A stretch of 46,145 bases of DNA, taken from an uncultured Lachnospiraceae bacterium. Lineage in GTDB: Bacteria > Bacillota > Clostridia > Lachnospirales > Lachnospiraceae. Made by a program: the position numbers and the translations under genes. Of this stretch, positions 33,410-42,355 are shown piece after piece. Location of the stretch: contig CANQTL010000026.1 of the NCBI GenBank assembly GCA_947626775.1, forward strand, positions 1 through 46,145, written 5' to 3'. The first letter of the stretch is position 1; the number at the start of each line of letters is the position of its first letter. Below the pieces are notes generated by a model. The model was not told the origin of the DNA and made no database searches. It saw only the letters and a list, made by a program, of their open reading frames with translations.

Positions 33410-33437
33410 TTATAATATATTATGTAACCTACGTCAA
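33409..33437 (-). promoter_or_regulatory. Promoter of the tetR-type gene and following run
   Basis: Minus-strand TTGACG (33432-33437), 17-base spacer, TATAAT (33409-33414). Very close to the sigma-A consensus. Confidence 0.82.
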
Positions 33438-33458
33438 TCCCCTTTCCGACAAAAATAT

Positions 33459-33509
33459 AAAAAGGGCCTCCCGCCCTGTGAGATCGTCACATCTGCGGGA
33501 AGCCTTTTT
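33459..33509 (-). terminator. Terminator after the decarboxylase operon
   Basis: A long imperfect stem (AAAAAGG-GCCTCCCGC against GCGGGA-AGCCTTTTT) with an inner TGTGA/TCACA hairpin; T runs lie on both strands. It follows the oadA stop by 30 bases. Confidence 0.8.
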
Positions 33510-33538
33510 GGAAATATCATATGGATCCGGCCAGGAGC

Positions 33539-34975
33539 CTAAACCGGATATGCCGCGTTCTTCGTGTCCGCGACGCTCATGTCCACCTTCTCCTGCTGTG
33601 CCTGACGGTACTTGAAGTAATCGACCGCCACCTGAGGGAACAGCGCGTAGGACAGTACGTCCTCATCCTGCTGCTTCCATTCCTTCATCTCCGCCTCCAG
33701 GCCTGCAAGCTCCGGCTCGACATGGCCTGTCGCCTCCGCGGAACGGGCCGTGGAGCGGGGCTCTCCGGGGATGACCTTGTCGATCACTTCCTGATTCATG
33801 GGCTTGACCGTCTGTCCGTAATTGCCGCGCAGCAGATCCTTGAACTCGCCCGTCGCCATCTTGTAGCGCTCGCCCATCAGCACGTTGAATACCGCCTGCG
33901 TGCCGACGATCTGTGAAGACGGCGTAACCAGCGGCGGCTCGCCGCAGTCCTTGCGGACTCTCGGAATCTCCTCCAGCACTTCCTGGTACTTATCTTCCGC
34001 CTTCTGCTCTTTCAGCTGGCTCACCATATTGGAAAGCATACCGCCGGGCACCTGGTAGCGCAGCGTGTTGATGTTGACGCCGAGCACCTTGGTGCTCATC
34101 AGGCCGGACTCGATGCACTCCTCACGGTAAGGACGGAAGTAATCTGCAATCTTGGCCAGGATCTCCTGATCATAGCCGGTGTCGTACTCCGTGCCCTTGA
34201 AAGTCTCAACCATAACTTCCGTCGCAGGCTGGGAAGTGCCCAGCGCGAACGGGGAGATCGCGCAGTCGATGACGTCCACGCCGGCCTCGACCGCTTTCAG
34301 ATACGTCATGGAAGCCACGCCGGAAGTGTAGTGCGTGTGCAGCTGGATCGGGAGCTTCGTGCTCTCCTTCAGGGTCTTGACCAGCTCCGCCGCGCGGTAG
34401 GGAACGAGAAGTCCCGCCATATCCTTGATACAGATGGAATCCGCTCCCATCTCCTCAATCTTCTTCGCCATATCCGCCCAGTAGTCCAGCGTGTAGGCGT
34501 CGCCGAGGGTATAGGAAAGCGCGACCTGTGACTCTCCCCTTCCCTCCTGCTTCTTGATCTTGTTGGTAGCGTCCACCGCCGCCTGCAGATTGCGGATATC
34601 GTTCAGGCAGTCGAAAATTCTGATGACGTCGATGCCGTTCGCGATGGACTTCTCCACGAACGCGTACACCACATCATCCGCATAGGGCCTGTAGCCCAGA
34701 ATGTTCTGCCCTCTGAATAACATCTGTAATTTTGTCTTCTTAAAGCCGTCTCTCAGTTTCCGCAGTCTGTCCCACGGATCCTCTTTCAGGAAGCGGAGGG
34801 ACGCGTCGAAAGTCGCGCCGCCCCAGCACTCTACCGCGTGGTAGCCGACCTGATCCATTGTATCTACGATCGGAAGCATTTTCTCGGTAGGCATTCTGGT
34901 CGCGATCAGAGACTGATGCGCGTCGCGAAGAACGGTTTCCATGATGCCGACCGGCTTTTTAATCTGTTCTGCCAT
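33539..34975 (-). CDS. oadA: Oxaloacetate decarboxylase alpha / transcarboxylase 5S-like carboxyltransferase
   Basis: 478 residues without a biotin domain. The carboxyltransferase barrel shows ETVLRDAHQSL (metal-binding Asp, near 15-20), CIKDMAGLL with the catalytic Lys that is carboxylated in the family, and LHTHYTSG with the metal-binding His-x-His. It moves CO2 between oxaloacetate/pyruvate and biotin. It is the last gene of a five-gene operon that also encodes the biotin carrier and pump, 67 bases after oadB. Pyruvate carboxylase subunit B is a related alternative name; no biotin carboxylase is nearby. Confidence 0.92.
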   Translation of the reverse strand: MAEQIKKPVGIMETVLRDAHQSLIATRMPTEKMLPIVDTMDQVGYHAVECWGGATFDASLRFLKEDPWDRLRKLRDGFKKTKLQMLFRGQNILGYRPYADDVVYAFVEKSIANGIDVIRIFDCLNDIRNLQAAVDATNKIKKQEGRGESQVALSYTLGDAYTLDYWADMAKKIEEMGADSICIKDMAGLLVPYRAAELVKTLKESTKLPIQLHTHYTSGVASMTYLKAVEAGVDVIDCAISPFALGTSQPATEVMVETFKGTEYDTGYDQEILAKIADYFRPYREECIESGLMSTKVLGVNINTLRYQVPGGMLSNMVSQLKEQKAEDKYQEVLEEIPRVRKDCGEPPLVTPSSQIVGTQAVFNVLMGERYKMATGEFKDLLRGNYGQTVKPMNQEVIDKVIPGEPRSTARSAEATGHVEPELAGLEAEMKEWKQQDEDVLSYALFPQVAVDYFKYRQAQQEKVDMSVADTKNAAYPV

Positions 34976-35042
34976 TTTATTTTCATTCCTTTCTCTAAAT
35001 TTTTATGTGACCGGAAATGAATTCCGATGGATTTTTCTCTTT

Positions 35043-36191
35043 TTAGAATACGCCGAACACCGCCATAAACGTGCCGGCTGCCACCGCCGTGCCGATTACG
35101 CCCGCCACGTTGGGCCCCATAGCGTGCATCAGCAGGAAATTGGTGGGATCCGCCTCCGCACCGACCTTCTGCGATACTCTGGCTGCCATAGGCACCGCGG
35201 ACACGCCCGCCGAGCCGATCAGCGGATTCACCTTGCCCTTCGTCAGCACGCACATCAGCTTGCCGAACAGCACGCCCGCCGCCGTGCCGAAGCAAAATGC
35301 AATCAGGCCGAGCACAACGATCTTGATCGTATCCATATTTAAGAACGCCTGCGCGCTGGTGGTCGCTCCCACGGAAGTGCCGAGGATGATCACGACAATG
35401 TACATCAGCGCGTTGGACGCCGTGTCCGTGAGCTGTCTGACCACGCCGCACTCTCTGAACAGATTGCCTAACATCAGCATGCCTACGAGAGGCGCCGTGG
35501 TGGGCAGGATCAGGGATACGACGATCGTAACCACGATCGGGAACAGAATCTTCTCCAGCTTGCTGACCGGACGAAGCTGTCCCATCTTGATCTTTCTCTC
35601 CTTCTCCGTCGTGAGCAGCTTCATGATCGGCGGCTGAATAATCGGTACCAGCGACATATAGGAGTATGCCGCCACCGCGATCGGTCCGAGCAGTGCCGTC
35701 TGCTGCAGCTTGCCGGCCAGGAAGATGGACGTAGGGCCGTCCGCGCCGCCGATGATGGAGATGGCCGCGGCCGCCTTGTCATTAAAGCCCATGGCGATCG
35801 CGCCGAAGTACGCGGCGAAGATACCGAACTGCGCCGCCGCGCCGAGCAGGAAACTCTTCGGGTTCGCGATCAGCGGTCCGAAGTCCGTCATCGCGCCCAC
35901 GCCCATGAAGATCAGGGAAGGCAGGATCGCCCACTCGTCCAGCTTGTAGAAGTAGTACAGCAGACCGCCGCCTGCGCCGCCCTCGCCGTACTCCGCCATG
36001 ATGTCCGGATAGATATTGACAAGCAGCATACCAAAGGCTATCGGGACTAAAAGCAGAGGCTCAAACTCATGCCGGATAGCCAGATACAGAAATACCAGTG
36101 CTACCAGAATCATGATATAGTTGCCGACTTCCAGATTAAAGAACGCCGTCTGGTGGATCAGATTCGATAGCGTAGATGTAATGTAATCCAT
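35043..36191 (-). CDS. oadB: Decarboxylase pump beta subunit (OadB/MmdB/GcdB family)
   Basis: Membrane protein of 382 residues with about nine to eleven helices. It decarboxylates carboxybiotin and exports Na+. The hallmark [15 protein letters not shown] segment with its Asp is present, as is [21 protein letters not shown] precedes the ATG. It follows the biotin carrier gene by 57 bases. The family is shared by oxaloacetate, methylmalonyl-CoA and glutaconyl-CoA decarboxylases, so the subunit alone does not fix the substrate. Confidence 0.95.
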   Translation of the reverse strand: MDYITSTLSNLIHQTAFFNLEVGNYIMILVALVFLYLAIRHEFEPLLLVPIAFGMLLVNIYPDIMAEYGEGGAGGGLLYYFYKLDEWAILPSLIFMGVGAMTDFGPLIANPKSFLLGAAAQFGIFAAYFGAIAMGFNDKAAAAISIIGGADGPTSIFLAGKLQQTALLGPIAVAAYSYMSLVPIIQPPIMKLLTTEKERKIKMGQLRPVSKLEKILFPIVVTIVVSLILPTTAPLVGMLMLGNLFRECGVVRQLTDTASNALMYIVVIILGTSVGATTSAQAFLNMDTIKIVVLGLIAFCFGTAAGVLFGKLMCVLTKGKVNPLIGSAGVSAVPMAARVSQKVGAEADPTNFLLMHAMGPNVAGVIGTAVAAGTFMAVFGVF

Positions 36192-36248
36192 TGCTTAACC
36201 TCCTGTAGTTATAGTTTCAGGCGCGCCTTTTGTCAGGGCGCCTGACGA

Positions 36249-36626
36249 TCAGTTCAACGTCGCAAGCAGCGCGCCGGCCTCAACCGCATCGCCCACAGCT
36301 ACATTGATGCTCGCTACAGTGCCGTCCTCGGGCGCCACTACAGGAATCTCCATCTTCATGGCCTCCACGATCACAACGGCATCGCCCTTCTTGACCGCCT
36401 GGCCCACGTTCGCCTCAATCTTAAATACCTTGCCTGCCGCACCGGCCTCGATCTTCACACTGCCCTGTGCGCCGCCGGCAGCAGGAGCCGCCGCGGGCGC
36501 GGGAGCCGCCTTGGGAACGGCCTTCGGCGCAGCGGGAGCTGCCGCCGCCGGCGCGCCGCTCGTCTGACCCTCTTCCACAACTACGTCATATACGCTTCCG
36601 TTTACGGTAATGGTATAATTTTTCAT
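36249..36626 (-). CDS. Biotin carboxyl carrier subunit of the decarboxylase
   Basis: 125 residues. After a short N-terminal segment comes an Ala/Pro-rich flexible linker (about 24-55) and a biotinyl domain with VEAMKMEIP, where the Lys is biotinylated. It shuttles carboxyl groups between the soluble carboxyltransferases and OadB. AGGAGG lies eight bases before the start. It equals MmdC/GcdC or the 1.3S subunit of transcarboxylase. Confidence 0.95.
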   Translation of the reverse strand: MKNYTITVNGSVYDVVVEEGQTSGAPAAAAPAAPKAVPKAAPAPAAAPAAGGAQGSVKIEAGAAGKVFKIEANVGQAVKKGDAVVIVEAMKMEIPVVAPEDGTVASINVAVGDAVEAGALLATLN

Positions 36627-36645
36627 CTTGATATCCTCCTATGAT

Positions 36646-37398
36646 CTAGGCATTCTGCCATTTACTCTTGTTAGATTTTCTGATGGAGCGCACCACGAAG
36701 CCGTCCGCAGAACCGCTCCCCTCGTAAGCTGCGATCGCCGCCGCGATGACCGCCACGAGTTCCCCATCGTTTGCAAGTTCCTCTTTCTGCGCGATCTGTG
36801 TCACGACCGGCGCCTGAGCCGCCGCGCTCTGCGCTGCCGCAGGCTCCTCCTTCTTCGGCTTCTTTACATTGACCTTGGAAATCAGGCCGAAGCAGGAGAT
36901 GATCAGGCTGATGAAGATCAGCACGACGAACACCGTTCCCATGCCGATCACGGTATTCATCACCGCCTTCGTCATGTTCTCCCCGAAGGAGTAGGACACA
37001 TTCGCCGCGATGCCGGTGATGACGGGCTGACTGGGATTGGAATTGTCCACCACGAACTCCACCACCGCGTTGTGGTCGGAGCCGAGCACGTTGATGTCCA
37101 CCACGAACTCGTCGTCCGAGGCCTTCACCGTGCCGCCGTCCGTGCCGTTAAACTGTCCGATATCTTCAAGCGCGCTCTGCCAGCTGAGCATACCGTTGTA
37201 GATGGCAGGGTTGTCCTTGTTCTGCTCGATCGCCTCCCCGCCCTGCGCGACTACCAGATCGATCGCCGACAGAACCGAGCCGCACTGTGTGATCAGCGAC
37301 TCTTCCATGGCGGAATCCACTTTGGCCTCTTCCTGCCCGCACGCGCACAGACCGATCATACAGGTGATCACACCTAATATTGCCAGTAATTTTCTCAT
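36646..37398 (-). CDS. OadG-family subunit with N-terminal lipoprotein domain
   Basis: About 250 residues. The start MRKLLAILGVITCMIGLCAC is a lipoprotein signal (lipobox LCAC, Cys 20), followed by an extracytoplasmic domain of about 125 residues that I do not recognise, one membrane helix (VIGMGTVFVVLIFISLIIS) and a cytoplasmic OadG-type tail ending DGFVVRSIRKSNKSKW. Ordinary OadG/MmdD subunits are about 80-120 residues with only the helix and tail, and help assemble the complex. The extra outer domain is the oddity. Starts at 37407/37410 are possible but sit too close to AAAGG. Confidence 0.85.
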   Translation of the reverse strand: MRKLLAILGVITCMIGLCACGQEEAKVDSAMEESLITQCGSVLSAIDLVVAQGGEAIEQNKDNPAIYNGMLSWQSALEDIGQFNGTDGGTVKASDDEFVVDINVLGSDHNAVVEFVVDNSNPSQPVITGIAANVSYSFGENMTKAVMNTVIGMGTVFVVLIFISLIISCFGLISKVNVKKPKKEEPAAAQSAAAQAPVVTQIAQKEELANDGELVAVIAAAIAAYEGSGSADGFVVRSIRKSNKSKWQNA

Positions 37399-37415
37399 AT
37401 TAAGCATCATCCTTT

Positions 37416-38843
37416 CTAGACCGTACCGTGTTTTCTGTCCGGACGTCCTTCACTTTTCGTAGACAACATCTCGAACGCGCCGATCACATATTTGCGCGTG
37501 TCCTCGGGCGCAACGATCTGATCCACATACCCGCGCTTCGCCGCGCTCGCCACATTGTTCTGCAGCGCCGCGTACTCCTTCGCGCATGCGTCGATGGCGT
37601 CCGCGCCCTGTCCGTCACAGATGATCTTCGCCGCAAGGTTCGCGTCCATCATGCCGATCTCGGCATCCGGCCATGCGATCGTGATATCCGCGCCGACCGC
37701 CTTGGAGTTCATCGCCACATAAGCGCTTCCATATGCCTTGCCGATCACCACGTTCACCTTGGGCACCGTCGCGTTGGCGAAAGCGTATGTAAGCTTGCCT
37801 ACCGCTTTGGCGATTCTCTTCTCCGCGCACTTGGTCGCCGCAAAGCCCGCAACGTTCGTCAGCGTGAGCACCGGAATGTCGAATGCGTCGCAGAAATTGA
37901 CAAACTCCGCCGCCTTCTCCGCGCCTCTTGCGGACAGCGCCGCATCGAACTTCTCGACAACCTCGCCGTTCTCATCGTACACCTCCGTACGGTTGGCAAC
38001 CGCACCGATGGTAGCGCCGTTCAGTCTGATAAATCCGGCTGCCATGTCCTTCGCGTAGTTCTGCTTGACCTCCACAAATACACCGTCGTCCGCAATCTGG
38101 GACAGCGCGATGGAAGTGTCGCCCACGCAGTTTGCAAGCTGCGCGCACGTCCGATTCAGGTCATCCGTGCACTCGTCTACCGCGATCTCCGCGTTGTTGG
38201 CCGGCAGCATGGAGACAAGCTGTCTGATCTGCGCAAGGATCGACGCCTCGTCGCCCACCGCGTCTATCAGCCCGGTCTCCCCGCTCTGGAACGCCGCGGA
38301 GGATGTGTCGCACCGGGAAACCTCATTTCCTTCCAGCGCGTTGGGGGAATTGACGAACAGCTTCGCCTTCGTCTCCTCCATAAAAGTGAAATCCGTCATC
38401 GCCGGGATCAGGGCCAGTCCGCCGCCGCAGCTGCCGAATATGGCTGTGATCTGCGGGATCACCCCCGACGCGAGCGCCTGCTTCATATAGATCTCGCCGA
38501 AACCGTTGAGCGCGTCCGTCGCCTCCTGCAGTCTGAGTCCCGCAGAGTCGATCAGACCGATCACGGGCGCTCCCGTCTTCAGCGCAAGATCATAGAGGTT
38601 TGCAATCTTCTTCGCATGCATCTCGCCAACCGTTCCGTTCAGCACGGACGCATCCTGGCTGTACACATACACCAGATTGCCGTCGATCACTCCGTAGCCG
38701 GTCACAACGCCGTCCGAAGGAGTCTCCGTCTGTTTCAGATTAAAATCGGTAGCCCGCGCCGTCACGAGCGCGCCGATCTCAACGAAACTGTTTTCATCGA
38801 GCAAAGCATTGATTCTTTGACTCGCTTGAGAAGTAGTACCCAT
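37416..38843 (-). CDS. mmdA: Acyl-CoA carboxyltransferase (MmdA / 12S-like) subunit
   Basis: 475 residues with two crotonase-fold halves. The N half has GLIDSAGLRLQEATDAL and IFGSCGGGLALIPAMTDF, the C half TLTNVAGFAATKCAEKR and VIGKAYGSAYVAMNSKAVGAD, with oxyanion-type glycines and the CoA-binding regions of this family. It moves a carboxyl group between an acyl-CoA (methylmalonyl-CoA or similar) and biotin. It is diverged from the classical MmdA, so the exact acyl-CoA is open. First gene of the operon, with TGGAGGG before its ATG. Confidence 0.88.
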   Translation of the reverse strand: MGTTSQASQRINALLDENSFVEIGALVTARATDFNLKQTETPSDGVVTGYGVIDGNLVYVYSQDASVLNGTVGEMHAKKIANLYDLALKTGAPVIGLIDSAGLRLQEATDALNGFGEIYMKQALASGVIPQITAIFGSCGGGLALIPAMTDFTFMEETKAKLFVNSPNALEGNEVSRCDTSSAAFQSGETGLIDAVGDEASILAQIRQLVSMLPANNAEIAVDECTDDLNRTCAQLANCVGDTSIALSQIADDGVFVEVKQNYAKDMAAGFIRLNGATIGAVANRTEVYDENGEVVEKFDAALSARGAEKAAEFVNFCDAFDIPVLTLTNVAGFAATKCAEKRIAKAVGKLTYAFANATVPKVNVVIGKAYGSAYVAMNSKAVGADITIAWPDAEIGMMDANLAAKIICDGQGADAIDACAKEYAALQNNVASAAKRGYVDQIVAPEDTRKYVIGAFEMLSTKSEGRPDRKHGTV

Positions 38844-38892
38844 TTTTCAGCCCTCCATTTATCATGATAATAAAAAATAAAACGTAATTCAC

Positions 38893-38921
38893 CGATGTGC
38901 ATAGCGCACGTCGTTAGTATA
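38893..38921 (-). promoter_or_regulatory. Likely promoter -10 and operator of the decarboxylase operon
   Basis: Minus-strand TATACT (38916-38921) is a good -10, though the -35 is weak. Immediately downstream CGATGTGC-ATAGC-GCACGTCG (38893-38913) is an inverted repeat of eight pairs (one G-T) covering the expected start site, the position of a repressor operator. Confidence 0.45.
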
Positions 38922-38962
38922 ACATATCTTTGGCAATTAAACTAGAGATTTTCCAAAAAAAA

Positions 38963-40783
38963 TCATCTGTGATAAGTCAGCAGCATATCTTCCAGAATGG
39001 GGATCTGCATCTCATACCCCTTCTTTCCCCCGTTCATCATCCAGTAACCGCCCTCTTCCCCCGAAACTGCGGGAAACTCCTCCAAACATTCCCCATCCAT
39101 GACCATTCTCCTTTCGATCACGGCGCCCGTCTCGTCTTCAAATACCACTTCGTGGTACTCTCCCGTAAATTCAGGAATATCAAAATAGATATCCGTAACG
39201 CCCCACAGAGAATTGAGGTAATTTAATCTGTTTGCCATAAAAAATTTCAGGTATCTTATATAACTGTCAAAGCATGTATAGCTGATCGTTTCATTCGGCT
39301 CCGCGTATGCATGCATCAGCACGGTGTCCATCTCAACCGACGGCCTGATCATATCCGCATATTCATCGATACCCTGCGTCAGCATCTTCTGGGCGTAGGG
39401 AATGATCTTTCGGTAGTTTTCTATCAATTCGCCGTAAAATTCCTCATCCTGATAGAGCGACATATACCATGGATTCATGTTATTCGGCCTCGCCTCAACC
39501 GCGGCCTCATAATCCGAAATATATCCTCCCAGCGCCCTGTCATAATCCCATATCGGCCCGGAGTACAAAATATCGCTGTTCTTCTCTTTGTAATAAAAGG
39601 TGCTGTAGCGCATGGCGTCTATATCCAGAACCATCTTATCAATCAGAAACTGCCTGGCAAAAGACTGCAGATCAATATAATTTTTATAGGAGGGATCCTC
39701 CTGCACGATCAGATTTTCAATATTGCAGACAAACTTCTGTATGTAAGTCCGCTGCCCTTCCGTCGCGTATTTCGGACTTTTTAACACAAAATAATATCCT
39801 GCCGGCGTCTCAAAATACACATCCTTCTCCTTCTGCAGTCTCTCTTCCGGAGTCAGCTCTATCAAATACCCTCCCGAACTGTCGTCCGGTTCCAGCAGAG
39901 CATAGCCCCCGCCTGTCTTTTCCACCGCGCCGTCCGCCGCCAGAAGCGCCGGATTCAGATTCTTGATCTCTTTCTCCAGATCATATATCTCTATCCGGCC
40001 CTCCCCGACATCCGGCGCCTCCGTGAGCAGATACAGGCCCATGTACGTGCCGTTGCAGTACAAATCCACCCACGTGCACTCCGTCGTGTATTTCATTCCC
40101 ATCTCTCTCGCCATATCGTATATAATCTTGGAATGTATTTTGTCATGCTCGAAATACAGGGCCAGAAGCGTCCACTTTCTGCCGGCCTCCAGACCGCACA
40201 GGGCTTTTTTGTCGTGCAGGGTAATATTGTACGGTTTTTTATAAGTGTTAAACGTCGTGTTTCCTCTCGCGGATATTTTATCAAGCATCCCCGCATAAGA
40301 CGTATTCCCGTCTGCGTTTACAACCGTCAGGTCTCCCGTCTCCCGGTTATCTTTGTTCTCATGAATGAATTCCATGCTCTTGCTTTCGGTTGAAATAAAA
40401 AAGGCCGGGAGATTCTCTGACTTCATAAATTTGACGTTCCAGGAATCCTTCCCTCTTTCGACCTTGTGTTCTCCCCCCCCCTGCTGCCATCTCAGCTGGG
40501 ATCCTTCCGCCGCAAATACGCCGTCGATATTGGCGCCCGCCATGGAATCGTCGATCAAAATCCCGCTCCCATCGGCAAACGCGGGCAGGAAAAAATAACA
40601 GGGCGCATTTTCCTCTTTCTGCCAGGGCCGCAAAATGATGTTTTCGTTATCCGTCTTCAGCGAAACGTAGAGCCCATTCTCATCCGCGCACAGCCGGACC
40701 GCCTTCCTGTTTCCATGCAGGAACGCAATGCCTGCCGCAGCGAAAATGCAGAACACTATGATCAATCTGATTTGTTTTTTCAT
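38963..40783 (-). CDS. CotH-family protein kinase-like protein, membrane-anchored
   Basis: 606 residues with an N-terminal signal-anchor helix (IRLIIVFCIFAAAGIAFLHG). The CotH domain (about 150-530) shows SARGNTTFNTYKKPYNITL, the KWTLLALYFEHDKI segment and the catalytic GPIWDYDRALGG with its Asp-x-Asp pair. CotH of Bacillus is a spore-coat protein kinase; many clostridial homologues, like this one, carry a signal sequence and have unknown targets. The C-terminal 70 residues are an uncharacterised tail. AAGG lies about nine bases before the ATG. The gene is visibly richer in A/T than its neighbours. It is transcribed alone from its own promoter. Confidence 0.9.
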   Translation of the reverse strand: MKKQIRLIIVFCIFAAAGIAFLHGNRKAVRLCADENGLYVSLKTDNENIILRPWQKEENAPCYFFLPAFADGSGILIDDSMAGANIDGVFAAEGSQLRWQQGGGEHKVERGKDSWNVKFMKSENLPAFFISTESKSMEFIHENKDNRETGDLTVVNADGNTSYAGMLDKISARGNTTFNTYKKPYNITLHDKKALCGLEAGRKWTLLALYFEHDKIHSKIIYDMAREMGMKYTTECTWVDLYCNGTYMGLYLLTEAPDVGEGRIEIYDLEKEIKNLNPALLAADGAVEKTGGGYALLEPDDSSGGYLIELTPEERLQKEKDVYFETPAGYYFVLKSPKYATEGQRTYIQKFVCNIENLIVQEDPSYKNYIDLQSFARQFLIDKMVLDIDAMRYSTFYYKEKNSDILYSGPIWDYDRALGGYISDYEAAVEARPNNMNPWYMSLYQDEEFYGELIENYRKIIPYAQKMLTQGIDEYADMIRPSVEMDTVLMHAYAEPNETISYTCFDSYIRYLKFFMANRLNYLNSLWGVTDIYFDIPEFTGEYHEVVFEDETGAVIERRMVMDGECLEEFPAVSGEEGGYWMMNGGKKGYEMQIPILEDMLLTYHR

Positions 40784-40885
40784 TGCTTATCGCCTTAAAT
40801 CCGTAAATTATAGATGAAGCTTTATCTGTCCCGTCTCTGTCTGTCAGCCGTTCATCAGGCGCCGGCAATCGCCGTTTCGCGTCTG

Positions 40886-40914
40886 ATTATATCATACGTC
40901 GTCAGCGTTGACAA
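40886..40914 (-). promoter_or_regulatory. Promoter of cotH-like gene
   Basis: Minus-strand TTGTCA (40909-40914), 17-base spacer, TATAAT (40886-40891). The roughly 95-base leader before the ATG shows no riboswitch I recognise. Confidence 0.78.
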
Positions 40915-40952
40915 TCATCCCTTCCCGGGCGCGGACCGCTTCCCGGCACGTC

Positions 40953-42305
40953 TCACGACAGAAGAAATGTCCGTAACAGATAGCCGCAGATCCATCCATA
41001 CGTGCGTTCCTGCACCGCATCGACCGCAACGATCGGAAACCGCCTGATCAGCTCCCCGTTCAGGAAATAGCACACTTCCCCGATCTCCTCCCCGACGCTC
41101 ACCGGCGCGCGCAGCGCGTCGGCGGCCTGCACTCTGACCTCCACCTCGTCCTCTGCGCACAGCAGCCAGGACAGGCGCTCTGTGTCCCCGTCCTCCACCC
41201 GGACGCGCACGTACGCCGCCTCATAGGGCTTGTTCGTCTCCGGGTCCACGCCGTTTCGCACCGGAATATCGCTCAGTTTCTGCCGCTCATAGATATCCCT
41301 GTAGGCGTAGCGCTCCATGCCGTAGGCCGCCAGTTTCTTCATGTCGCTCCACTTGTAGCTTCTGTTGTTCGGCCAGCCGCAGGCGAGCAGCGCCACGGTA
41401 AAGATCCGTCCCTCGCTCTCCACGGCTCCCACATAACAGTATCCGGCGCTGTTGGTAAATCCCGTCTTTCCTGAGACCGCCTCCTCCATCATGCCGAGGA
41501 AAGCGTTGTGATTGTCGCAGTGAAAGCTCCGGTTCCCTTCGGCGTCCGTAAAATCATAGCCGGGCGTCTGCGTGATCTGAAGGAACCGCTCCTTCTCCGG
41601 CGACTCCGTCACGCAGTAGGCCATAATCTTCGCCAGATCCGCCGCCGTGGTGGAATGCGTCTTTCCGGTTTCGTTGACCACCGCGTCCAGTCCGTTCGGC
41701 GTGATAAAATAGGTGTCAAAGCAGCCGATATCCCGCGCCTTGCGGTTCATCATGGCGGCGAATCCCTCCACGCTTCCTCCCACCGCCTCCGCAATCACAA
41801 CGGCGGAATCATTGTGCGATTCCAGCATGAGGGAATACAGAAGATCGCCCAGCCGGTAAGTCTCCCCCTGTCTCACCCCCAGCCTGACCTTAGGCATACC
41901 CGCCGCGTAAGGGGACACTTCCACAACGTCGTCCAAATTTCCGTACTCCAGCGCCAGAATACAGGTCATAATCTTCGTGGTGCTCGCCATCGGCAGTATA
42001 TCTTTCTCGTTCTTGCCATACAGAACGCGTCCTGAATCGGCGTCCATCAAAACCGCCGCCTGTGCGTACAGCTGCAGTTCTTCCTTCTCCGCTTCGCCGC
42101 TCTCCCCTTCCGGCACGCCGCTCTGTCCATACACTTCATCCCGCGCCGGACCATCCGATTCCCGGGCATACGCCGGAACCAGAAGCAGACAAAACAAGGC
42201 GGCCGCCGCTGTAACGGCGATCGCCCTGCCCGCAAAACCAGCCGTGTGAAACGGCTCTTTATTTTTGTGATCTCTCGACATGCGCATATATCCGTCCCGA
42301 TTCAT
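40953..42305 (-). CDS. D-alanyl-D-alanine carboxypeptidase (PBP5/DacF type)
   Basis: 450-residue penicillin-binding protein that trims the terminal D-Ala of peptidoglycan stems. The three active-site motifs are intact: STTKIM (S-x-x-K), SHN (S-x-N) and KTG in SGKTGFTN. A signal peptide (IAVTAAAALFCLLLVPAYA, about 30-48) precedes it, and a C-terminal PBP5-like domain follows. The start is uncertain: ATGs at 42305, 42287 and 42281 are all in frame with weak ribosome binding sites. It lies 50 bases after scpB in the same direction. Confidence 0.92.
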   Translation of the reverse strand: MNRDGYMRMSRDHKNKEPFHTAGFAGRAIAVTAAAALFCLLLVPAYARESDGPARDEVYGQSGVPEGESGEAEKEELQLYAQAAVLMDADSGRVLYGKNEKDILPMASTTKIMTCILALEYGNLDDVVEVSPYAAGMPKVRLGVRQGETYRLGDLLYSLMLESHNDSAVVIAEAVGGSVEGFAAMMNRKARDIGCFDTYFITPNGLDAVVNETGKTHSTTAADLAKIMAYCVTESPEKERFLQITQTPGYDFTDAEGNRSFHCDNHNAFLGMMEEAVSGKTGFTNSAGYCYVGAVESEGRIFTVALLACGWPNNRSYKWSDMKKLAAYGMERYAYRDIYERQKLSDIPVRNGVDPETNKPYEAAYVRVRVEDGDTERLSWLLCAEDEVEVRVQAADALRAPVSVGEEIGEVCYFLNGELIRRFPIVAVDAVQERTYGWICGYLLRTFLLS

Positions 42306-42355
42306 TCTCGATTAAATATATGCCGACGCGCCGCCCGTATGACGGCAGACATGCC

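Noticed and set aside
38963..39000. Terminator after the cotH-like gene
   Set aside because: A T run follows on the minus strand, but only a 3-4 bp stem can be drawn before it.
40784..40885. Riboswitch in the cotH leader
   Set aside because: The GC-rich leader can form small hairpins, but no known riboswitch core (for example cyclic-di-GMP) or terminator is seen.
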